Below, in pieces: positions 5,051-10,796 of a stretch of 10,796 bases of DNA; the first letter of the stretch is position 1, and each line of letters starts with the position of its first letter. The DNA comes from an uncultured Porphyromonas sp. (GTDB lineage: Bacteria > Bacteroidota > Bacteroidia > Bacteroidales > Porphyromonadaceae): NCBI RefSeq assembly GCF_947254915.1, contig NZ_CAMYEZ010000076.1:1-10796 (forward strand), given 5' to 3'. Made by a program: the position numbers and the translations under genes. A model generated the notes under the pieces. The model did not search any database, was not told where the DNA came from, and worked only from the letters and a program-made list of their open reading frames with translations.

Positions 5051-7231
5051 ATGAAACAAACAACCGAATATATCCCTATCGTCGGCATGCACTGCGCTGG
5101 CTGCGCAGCTGCCGTGACAAACAAACTGCAAGGTGTCACGGGCGTCCTAGAGGCGACAGCGCAGATCGACACCCACTCCTTATATATAGTGTACGATGCG
5201 GAGCAAATCACCCGCGAGCAGATCGCTGAGCAGGTCGCTTCGCTCGGCTTCTCGCTCATTCTGACGACCGATGAGACCGAGGCGGTGAGCCAAGCGCTGG
5301 AGCAAGAGCGTCGCTCGGCACGTCAACTCGCTTGGCGCACAGCCATCGGCGCAGCTTTGACCATCGGCGTGATGATCTGGATGTATCTGCTGGGAGCCAT
5401 TGGCGAGCGTTGGGTTGCTCCGCTGGTGGCACTCGTAGCATACCTCTACGTGGCGGGACCTTTTCACTGGAGAGCTGTGAAGCAACTCAGGCGAGGCGTT
5501 ATGGGAATGGACACATTGGTCTCCCTCAGCACCACCTGCTCCGTCATCGGCCTGCTCCTAGCCTACGGCGCGGAGGGACATCAGCTACACCTTTACCTTG
5601 ATGCGCTGGTGATGATCCCCGCCTTCGTCCTGATCGGCAAGTGGTTAGAGCAGCGCGCCACCGCCTCGACCGCTAGAGCCTTGCGGGCGCTCCTCGACTT
5701 GACCCCTCGTGAGGCATCGCTCGTCGTGGGCGAGGAGACACGCCGTGTGCCTCTGCAGTTGGTTCAGCCAGGCATGACCGTGCGGGTACGCCCTGGCGAA
5801 GCCATCCCTGTCGATGGCGTCATCACTTCGCAAAGCGTAACCCACATCAACGAACAAACCATCACAGGTGAGTCGGAAGCTGTGTCACGTGGCGAGGGAG
5901 ACAAAGTCTTCGCCGGTACCATCTGCCTCTCCACCGCCATAGAGGTGCGTGCCGAAAGCGTCGGCGCCGACACCGCTCTGGGACACATCGTCTCAACCGT
6001 GCGCAAGACCTTAGCGGACAAGCCCCCGCTACGTCTCTTGGCCGATCGTATCGCACAATACTTCGTTCCCGCCATACTCTTCCTCGGGTTGCTCACCTTT
6101 GCCCTCTGGTACTGGGTCGTAGAGCCAGGCGCGCTAGACCTAGCCGCACGCTACGCTATCTCCGTCCTCGTGATCGCCTGCCCCTGCGCCTTGGGCTTAG
6201 CGACTCCGACCGCCTTGACCGTGGCCGTGGGCGAGTCCGCACGGCGAAACATCCTTTTTGCGGAAGCTACCGCACTGGAGACGCTACCTCGTGTCAATGC
6301 TTTCCTCATGGACAAAACGGGGACGCTCACCCTTGGTCGCCCCTCAGTCACCGAATTGCAATGGTTCATCCCTGAAGAGGAGCGCATGGCGAAGCTTTCG
6401 CTCATCGTCTCTGCCGAGCAGCACAGCCTGCACCCACTGGCGCAAGCTATCGTGGCGTATGGCGAGGCGCAGGGAGCTACGATCAGCGAACTAACCGTCA
6501 CCGAGCAACCTGGACAAGGCTTGCTCGTCACCACACCCGAGGGAGAGCTACGCATCGGTCGCGCCTCTTGGATTGCCGAGGGTGGCGTTGCGTCAATACC
6601 ACCTTGCGACCTCACTGGCTCGCTCGTCTATGTGGCGCAGGGAGCGCAGCTCATCGCCATCATAGCCCTCTCCGACACACTCACGCCACACGCTGCCGAG
6701 ACCATCGCACAGCTCAAGGCTCAAGGCAAAAAGCTCTTTATGCTCACAGGCGACAGAGAGCCAGAGGCGCAGCGCATCGCTCAGCAAATAGGTATTGACA
6801 CCGTGCATGCCGAGCTCATGCCCCAAGACAAAGAGACGATCCTCGCCTCCCTACAAGAGCAGGGACTCGTCGTAGCGATGGTCGGCGACGGGGTCAACGA
6901 TGGTCAAGCGCTAGCACGAGCCGATGTGAGTGTAGCGCTCGCTGGGGGGAGCGATCTAGCCACCTCTATGGCGCAGTTGGTCATCTCCAAGCCCGACCTG
7001 TCACTCCTCGTCGAGGCAACCGAGATAGCACGGCAGACGGTACGCACGATCCGCTTCAACTTCCTCTGGGCGCTCCTCTACAACGTGATCGCCATCCCGA
7101 TCGCTGCCGGGCTCTTCACACGGTGGGGCTTAGCCATCACGCCCGCCATCGCCGCTGCCGCCATGGCGCTCAGCTCCATCTGCGTTGTCGTCAATAGTCT
7201 TCTCCTCCAGCGCCGTATCGCTTCACACTAG
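5051..7231 (+). CDS. copA: Cu(+)-exporting P1B-type ATPase
   Basis: The protein pumps monovalent copper out of the cytoplasm at the cost of ATP, protecting the cell from copper. One N-terminal heavy-metal domain carries GMHCAGC (Cys15 and Cys18). Transmembrane helices follow from about residue 95. The actuator motif is TGES (272-275). The ion-binding motif is CPC (377-379) in helix 6. The phosphorylation site is DKTGT with Asp421. The ATP-binding His-Pro pair is at 461-462, TGDRE is at 566-570 and GDGVND at 612-617. Helix 7 has YN (677-678) and helix 8 has MxxSS (706-710), the residues that mark Cu(+) rather than Zn transporters. At 726 residues the length is normal for one metal-binding domain. 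After GDGVND the usual Pro is replaced by Gln (GQALARADV). The ORF ends in a 9-bp convergent overlap with ribD. I see no copper regulator or chaperone gene beside it. Confidence 0.95.
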   Translation: MKQTTEYIPIVGMHCAGCAAAVTNKLQGVTGVLEATAQIDTHSLYIVYDAEQITREQIAEQVASLGFSLILTTDETEAVSQALEQERRSARQLAWRTAIGAALTIGVMIWMYLLGAIGERWVAPLVALVAYLYVAGPFHWRAVKQLRRGVMGMDTLVSLSTTCSVIGLLLAYGAEGHQLHLYLDALVMIPAFVLIGKWLEQRATASTARALRALLDLTPREASLVVGEETRRVPLQLVQPGMTVRVRPGEAIPVDGVITSQSVTHINEQTITGESEAVSRGEGDKVFAGTICLSTAIEVRAESVGADTALGHIVSTVRKTLADKPPLRLLADRIAQYFVPAILFLGLLTFALWYWVVEPGALDLAARYAISVLVIACPCALGLATPTALTVAVGESARRNILFAEATALETLPRVNAFLMDKTGTLTLGRPSVTELQWFIPEEERMAKLSLIVSAEQHSLHPLAQAIVAYGEAQGATISELTVTEQPGQGLLVTTPEGELRIGRASWIAEGGVASIPPCDLTGSLVYVAQGAQLIAIIALSDTLTPHAAETIAQLKAQGKKLFMLTGDREPEAQRIAQQIGIDTVHAELMPQDKETILASLQEQGLVVAMVGDGVNDGQALARADVSVALAGGSDLATSMAQLVISKPDLSLLVEATEIARQTVRTIRFNFLWALLYNVIAIPIAAGLFTRWGLAITPAIAAAAMALSSICVVVNSLLLQRRIASH

Positions 7232-8248
7232 CTCTAAGTGAGGGGCGGGGACGCCGTTGAGGAGCTCGACGGGGGCATGCTCGATGTTGAGTTCATCGTA
7301 GAGACCTGCGTCGAGGAAGCGCTGCAAGACCTGTGCGCCTCCCTCGACGAGGAGCGACTCGATGCCTTGACTACGCAGGAGCGTGAGCAGGTCGCGCACC
7401 TCGCCAGTCGTGGCGAGGCAGGAGACGTGAGGCGGGTATTGCCCGTCGGGTACTTGCTCGAGGAGAGCAGGCGGGAGGAGTATGATCGTTGGTGCCGTGG
7501 CGTCTTGTAGCATACGTAGCTCCGGACAAGGCAGACGACTGTGACACCAGAGGAGACGGATCGGCTGACCACCACTACCCGAGCGATTGGTCAGGAGTGG
7601 ATCGTCCAGCTCGGCCGTGTGGTGCCCCACCAAGATCGCGTCGTGGAGCGCACGCAGACGATGCACTGAGCGCTGTCGGAGTGGCGAACTGAAGATGTAA
7701 GGTGCCTTGCTCGCATCGTGACGCAGGCGATCGATGTAGTGGTCGGCACTCTCGGCCCACTTGAGCGTGACGTAGGGTCGTCCTAAGGTCTGCGCCACGA
7801 GGAAGTGGCGGTTGAGCGCAATCGCCGCTTGCTCCAAGCAACCGATCGAGACCTCGATACCCGCTTCGTGTAGGCGTGCCACGCCTCGTCCGTCCACTTT
7901 AGCAAAAGGATCCAGCATCGCAATGACCACTCGGGCAGGTCGCAGCCCCGCAATGAGCTCCGCACAGGGCGGTGTCTTGCCGTAGTGAGCGCAAGGCTCT
8001 AGGCTCACGTACCAGGTCGCCTCGCCGACAAGGCTCCGCATCTCCTCGGGGACGCTACGCCACGCCATCACTTCGGCATGCGGCGCCCCCGCATAATGGT
8101 GGTAACCTTCGCCAATAATCTTATCTTTGTAGACGATTACCGAGCCGACCATCGGATTGGGACTGGTGCGCCCCTGCGCTAAGGCTGCGAGTTGCAGGCA
8201 GCGCTGCATATAGATCTCGTCTGGTGTGGTAGGTGCTGTACGTTTCAT
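7223..8248 (-). CDS. ribD: Bifunctional riboflavin biosynthesis protein RibD (deaminase/reductase)
   Basis: RibD carries out two steps of riboflavin synthesis: deamination of the pyrimidinone product of GTP cyclohydrolase II, then NADPH-dependent reduction of its ribose. The N-terminal deaminase has TSPNPMVGSV (28-37), the zinc ligand His57 with Glu59 in HAE, and the ligands Cys86 and Cys95 in PCAHYGKTPPC. The C-terminal reductase begins near residue 160 with VTLKWAES and ends with VEGGAQVLQRFLDAGLYDELNI. The usual Asp-Gly of the reductase motif SLDGxI reads SADHYI here, a small departure. At 341 residues it is slightly short, with little sequence after the NGVPAP segment. Its last codons overlap copA tail to tail, and its ATG faces that of prmC across 20 bases. 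No other rib genes are nearby. Confidence 0.94.
   Translation of the reverse strand: MKRTAPTTPDEIYMQRCLQLAALAQGRTSPNPMVGSVIVYKDKIIGEGYHHYAGAPHAEVMAWRSVPEEMRSLVGEATWYVSLEPCAHYGKTPPCAELIAGLRPARVVIAMLDPFAKVDGRGVARLHEAGIEVSIGCLEQAAIALNRHFLVAQTLGRPYVTLKWAESADHYIDRLRHDASKAPYIFSSPLRQRSVHRLRALHDAILVGHHTAELDDPLLTNRSGSGGQPIRLLWCHSRLPCPELRMLQDATAPTIILLPPALLEQVPDGQYPPHVSCLATTGEVRDLLTLLRSQGIESLLVEGGAQVLQRFLDAGLYDELNIEHAPVELLNGVPAPHLELV
8122..8129 (+). promoter_or_regulatory. Possible prmC promoter element inside ribD
   Basis: TATCTTTG on the plus strand matches TAnnTTTG and lies 139 bases before the prmC ATG, antisense within ribD. No -33 element is visible. The 20-bp gap between ribD and prmC is too short to hold promoters for both, so starts inside the coding regions are expected. 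Confidence 0.25.
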
Positions 8249-8268
8249 CAGGATAAAGGTCGCTACAA

Positions 8269-9180
8269 ATGAGTGAGGCTATGATAGTTGCTGGTATGAC
8301 GCTGTGTGATGCGGCTCTTGTGATAGCGGAGGCGCTGCCCGCTTACTATGCCGAGGCGCGGGAGCGTCAGGCTATGAGCGAAATGCTCCTACAGCATATC
8401 ACCAGGCTTAGTCAGACAAACTATCTGCTTGACCGCAAAGTTAGACAATTGTCCGACACGGAAGCCACTTGGCTCTGCCAAGCCCTCGAGCGACTGACGC
8501 ACGACGAGCCGATTCAGTACATCTTAGGGGTGGCGCCCTTCGGCTCTTTTGACCTAGCTGTCGGTAGGGGAGTGCTCATACCACGCCCCGAGACGGCCGA
8601 GCTGTGCGAACTGATCCTCGCTCGTCACCCCGCCACGGAGGATGCTCCCCAGCGGCTCCTCGACGTGGGGTGTGGCTCTGCCTGCATACCTATTTATATA
8701 GGTAGCGAGCGCCCTCAATGGAGCCTCTATGCGATGGATCAGTCGGAGCAGGCGCTACACTATGCAGAGCAAAACGTTCGTCAGACAGGTGTCACCGTCC
8801 AGCTCTTCCGTGGAGACCTCTTCGCCTGGTGTCAGGGGAAAGGCATCCCCGCCAAGCTCCTCCCGATAAACCTTTTGGTGAGCAACCCACCCTATATCCC
8901 CGAATGCGACCAAGCGACGATGCGCCCCAATGTTCTCGTGGGCGAGCCTCGTGAGGCGCTCTTCGTACCAGACGCTGATCCGCTCCGCTACTACCGTGCG
9001 CTCGTGGCGCTCGTGCCACAGATTCGCTCGCCCCACGCACCACTCACGCTCTACTGCGAGACGCATCACCAGCTGGCGCATGAGGTGGCGGGGCTATGCG
9101 AGCAGGCGGGAGCCATTTCGTCAGAAGTACTCAAAGACTTGACGGGCCGAGAGCGATTTGTACAAGCCACCTTTCAGTAA
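8269..9180 (+). CDS. prmC: Peptide chain release factor N5-glutamine methyltransferase
   Basis: PrmC (HemK) methylates the glutamine of the GGQ motif in class I release factors, using S-adenosylmethionine, and so improves translation termination. The N-terminal helical domain covers about residues 1-90 and ends with QYILGVAPFGSFDL. The methyltransferase domain has PRPET (105-109), the AdoMet-binding LDVGCGSAC (131-139) and the catalytic NPPY (206-209) in LLVSNPPYIPE. VGEPREALF (224-232) matches the conserved EPxxALF segment. At 303 residues the length is slightly above the usual 280-290. ATG 8269 is the first of three near starts (also codons 5 and 10); the later ones would still keep the domain intact. 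The gene is divergent from ribD and precedes recX by 12 bases, suggesting a prmC-recX-comF operon. Confidence 0.95.
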   Translation: MSEAMIVAGMTLCDAALVIAEALPAYYAEARERQAMSEMLLQHITRLSQTNYLLDRKVRQLSDTEATWLCQALERLTHDEPIQYILGVAPFGSFDLAVGRGVLIPRPETAELCELILARHPATEDAPQRLLDVGCGSACIPIYIGSERPQWSLYAMDQSEQALHYAEQNVRQTGVTVQLFRGDLFAWCQGKGIPAKLLPINLLVSNPPYIPECDQATMRPNVLVGEPREALFVPDADPLRYYRALVALVPQIRSPHAPLTLYCETHHQLAHEVAGLCEQAGAISSEVLKDLTGRERFVQATFQ

Positions 9181-9192
9181 AAACGAAACCCT

Positions 9193-9690
9193 ATGGACAC
9201 CGATATACTCAACAAAGCCAAGTACTACTGCGCACGTGCCGAGCGCTCGCCCCGCAATCTGCGCCTTTTCCTAATGCGTCGGGAGGTGTCTTCGGACGAG
9301 ATTGACGAGTACCTCGCCCTGCTCCAGGAGGGTCGCTACTATGACCCGCAGCGCTATGCCGAGAGCTATGCCCGCACACGCTATCGGGACATGAGCCAGG
9401 GCCCCCACAAGATACGTCAGGCGCTACGTATGCAGGAGGTGCCAACGGAGATCATTGAGGCGGTGCTGCCAGAGATCCTCGAGGAGGAACAACCGAACTA
9501 CTCCCTCGCTGAGCTTCTTGAGAACAAGCTACGTCGCACCTCGGCACGAACGCCTCGCGCGCTCTTTGACAAGATGATGCGCTACGGCGTGGGGCGTGGT
9601 TACCACCAGAGCGAAGTGTACGAAGCGCTGCAAGAGGTACTCCAGAGAATGCGGGAGGAGGAAGAGGCTAACGAGTTGGAGGAAGAGTAA
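9193..9690 (+). CDS. recX: Regulatory protein RecX
   Basis: RecX binds RecA filaments and limits their growth, tempering recombination and the SOS response. The 165-residue protein is helical throughout and follows the family pattern: AKYYCARAERSPRNLRLFL (residues 9-27), then GRYYDPQRYAESYARTRY (47-64), GPHKIRQALRMQEVP (70-84) and a third helical repeat around residues 110-150. It ends in a strongly acidic tail (EEEEANELEEE). Length is typical. It lies 12 bases after prmC and 23 before comF, in the same direction. recA is not in the window, which is usual in this phylum. The ATG at 9193 is the only sensible start. Confidence 0.9.
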   Translation: MDTDILNKAKYYCARAERSPRNLRLFLMRREVSSDEIDEYLALLQEGRYYDPQRYAESYARTRYRDMSQGPHKIRQALRMQEVPTEIIEAVLPEILEEEQPNYSLAELLENKLRRTSARTPRALFDKMMRYGVGRGYHQSEVYEALQEVLQRMREEEEANELEEE

Positions 9691-9713
9691 AGCGTAAAAG
9701 CTGCCGAGCCCTT

Positions 9714-10466
9714 ATGAGCCACAAACCGACGAAAAGCCCTTCCGCAGGACGCATCGCTCCGCCACCGCCACAAGGTTGGTGGGCAACGGCTCGTGAGTCG
9801 CTCCTACAGCTCCTCTACCCGCGCTGGTGTCCCGTCTGTCACACGCTACTCCCGCCGAATGCTCCGCCACTCTGCCTCACCTGTCAAGGCGCGCTGGGAC
9901 GCTATCACGAGCATACGGTCGGTGCGCTGGATCGCTTGCGTGGAGCCCAGCCGATGCCTCGCAGGATACTGGCTCCCTATCTCTACGCTCGTGACGATGC
10001 GATGGCACAGATCGTCCACGACATCAAGTATCACGGCAATAAGCCACTAGCAAGGTATATGGGTCGTCTCATGGGGACGCTCCTACCGCTCGGGCAGGAG
10101 CAGATAGACTACATCATCCCCGTACCGCTGACGCTGGTCCGTGAACTAGAGCGAGGGTACAATCAGGCGACGCTCCTGGCCGAGGGTATCTCCTCCGTTA
10201 CAGGCATCCCCTATTTGGCTCACGCTTTGCGACGTACACGCTTTCAGGGTAGTCAGACACACCGTGACCGCACGCACCGTCTAGAGGCTATGCTCGGGAG
10301 CTTCACACTAGGTAGCGAAGCGATCCCCCCAGATAGCCACATCCTACTCCTAGACGATGTGCTCACGACTGGCGCAACCCTCACGGCTGCGCTCAATGCT
10401 CTGACAGACACCCCCCTAGCGCAGGTCTCTGTCGGTGTCTTAGCGGTCGGCACACCCACGGCTTAG
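9714..10466 (+). CDS. comF: ComF family phosphoribosyltransferase-like protein
   Basis: ComF proteins are cytoplasmic and, where studied, help bring transformed single-stranded DNA into the cell together with a helicase; many bacteria carry one whose role is unproven. An N-terminal zinc-finger pair CPVC (39-42) and CLTC (54-57) is followed by the family motif IIPVPL (134-139), then ERGYNQATLLA (146-156) and the PRPP-binding loop LLLDDVLTTGATL (211-223). At 250 residues it is of normal length, with about 20 extra N-terminal residues rich in Pro and Ser. ATG 9714 overlaps no other gene and lies 23 bases after recX, so it is probably the last gene of the prmC operon. A large hairpin made of REP-like repeats begins 33 bases after the stop and could end the transcript. 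Confidence 0.92.
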   Translation: MSHKPTKSPSAGRIAPPPPQGWWATARESLLQLLYPRWCPVCHTLLPPNAPPLCLTCQGALGRYHEHTVGALDRLRGAQPMPRRILAPYLYARDDAMAQIVHDIKYHGNKPLARYMGRLMGTLLPLGQEQIDYIIPVPLTLVRELERGYNQATLLAEGISSVTGIPYLAHALRRTRFQGSQTHRDRTHRLEAMLGSFTLGSEAIPPDSHILLLDDVLTTGATLTAALNALTDTPLAQVSVGVLAVGTPTA

Positions 10467-10499
10467 GGGGCGATGGAGCCATTGGACGTGTAGCCCGCT

Positions 10500-10529
10500 G
10501 TAGGGACGCACGATCTGTGCGTCCGTTGT
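10500..10529 (-). repeat. REP-like palindromic repeat, copy 1 (inverted)
   Basis: This is the first of three copies of a 25-base element whose core is GGACGCAC-AGATC-GTGCGTCC followed by CTAC. The core forms an 8-bp hairpin with a 5-base loop. This copy lies on the minus strand and includes the five extra bases ACAAC shared with copy 3. Paired with copy 2 it makes a perfect 25-bp stem with a loop of 40 bases behind comF. Confidence 0.85.
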
Positions 10530-10564
10530 GTCAAAGGTTACATTGTCAAGGCTTTAACGGGGAC

Positions 10565-10589
10565 GGACGCACAGATCGTGCGTCCCTAC
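10565..10589 (+). repeat. REP-like palindromic repeat, copy 2
   Basis: The 25-base element is identical to copies 1 and 3 over its full length but has a different left flank (ACGGG in place of ACAAC). Such short palindromes, repeated between genes, resemble REP/BIME elements moved by RAYT transposases; no RAYT gene is in the window. Confidence 0.85.
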
Positions 10590-10613
10590 AACCGCTACTC
10601 GTCTTGCTGTACT

Positions 10614-10643
10614 ACAACGGACGCACAGATCGTGCGTCCCTAC
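10614..10643 (+). repeat. REP-like palindromic repeat, copy 3
   Basis: The 30 bases are identical to the reverse complement of copy 1, including the ACAAC flank. It lies in direct orientation to copy 2, with starts 54 bases apart. Confidence 0.85.
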
Positions 10644-10657
10644 AGGGTGACGTCTCA

Positions 10658-10678
10658 CTCTAACCTCTAACTTCTAAT
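10658..10678. repeat. Short heptamer tandem repeat
   Basis: Three units read CTCTAAC, CTCTAAC and TTCTAAT, and a degenerate fourth (CTCTCCC) follows. It sits between the REP-like copies and the right-hand dyad array. The pyrimidine-rich strand is the plus strand. Confidence 0.6.
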
Positions 10679-10684
10679 CTCTCC

Positions 10685-10796
10685 CCTCGGTGGAAAATCC
10701 GAAAGCTCCAGGGAGAAAACGAAAATTCTCCACGGAGCCGAGAAATAAAACTTCGGAAGAATGAAATGAAACTTCGGAAGAAAGAAATCAAAGTTC
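10685..10796. repeat. Array of dyad cores spaced 20-23 bp (right copy, inverted, runs past window end)
   Basis: Cores occur at 10686 (CTCGGTGG), 10706 (CTCCAGGG), 10728 (CTCCACGG), 10751 and 10772 (CTTCGGAA), and a sixth is cut by the window edge at 10793. Spacers between them are A-rich. The reverse complement of 10684-10796 lines up with 110-221, with near identity in the first 50 bases and looser similarity afterwards. No gene is seen here. Confidence 0.8.

Noticed and set aside
84..10796. Whole window as a composite transposon bounded by the inverted arrays
   Set aside because: No transposase or integrase gene lies inside, the contents are housekeeping genes, and the array copies look like dispersed intergenic repeats that continue beyond the window.

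Overview
The window looks like chromosomal DNA of a Bacteroidales bacterium, most likely Porphyromonas (P. asaccharolytica/P. uenonis group is my guess; this is inference from gene content and moderate GC, not from a search). The supporting signs are start codons preceded by A-rich sequence rather than a clear Shine-Dalgarno site, several copies of the Bacteroidetes -7 promoter element TAnnTTTG, lipoprotein signals of the loose Bacteroidetes type, and housekeeping genes with Bacteroidetes-like sequence.

Layout. 1-79 is probably the 3' end of a gene entering from the left. 84-228 is a repeat array of short dyad cores spaced 21-23 bp. 222-478 is non-coding with candidate promoters. 479-1576 holds two AT-rich lipoprotein genes of unknown function in an apparent operon. 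1577-1821 is a regulatory or remnant region with two inverted repeats, a good Bacteroidetes promoter and a LacI-type dyad, leading into gapA (1822-2826), which ends in a strong terminator. 3021-4849 is a two-gene unit: a DEAD-box RNA helicase and a YfcE/MJ0936-type metallophosphoesterase. 5051-7231 is a Cu(+)-type P1B ATPase (copA), whose end overlaps by 9 bp the end of a convergent ribD (7223-8248, minus). Divergent from ribD, with only 20 bp between start codons, runs prmC-recX-comF (8269-10466). 10467-10796 is non-coding: three copies of a REP-like 25-mer palindrome, a short heptamer tandem, and a second dyad-core array that is an inverted copy of the one at the left end.

Functionally the core is ordinary: glycolysis (GapA), RNA remodelling (helicase), copper export (CopA), riboflavin synthesis (RibD), release-factor methylation (PrmC), RecA modulation (RecX) and a ComF-type phosphoribosyltransferase linked to DNA uptake. 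Only the two lipoproteins look like accessory genes.

The least ordinary structure is intergenic. The inverted pair of arrays at the two window edges has a regular two-helical-turn spacing, and its cores change in sequence but keep their two-fold symmetry. I see no complete mobile element, CRISPR array, rRNA or tRNA.
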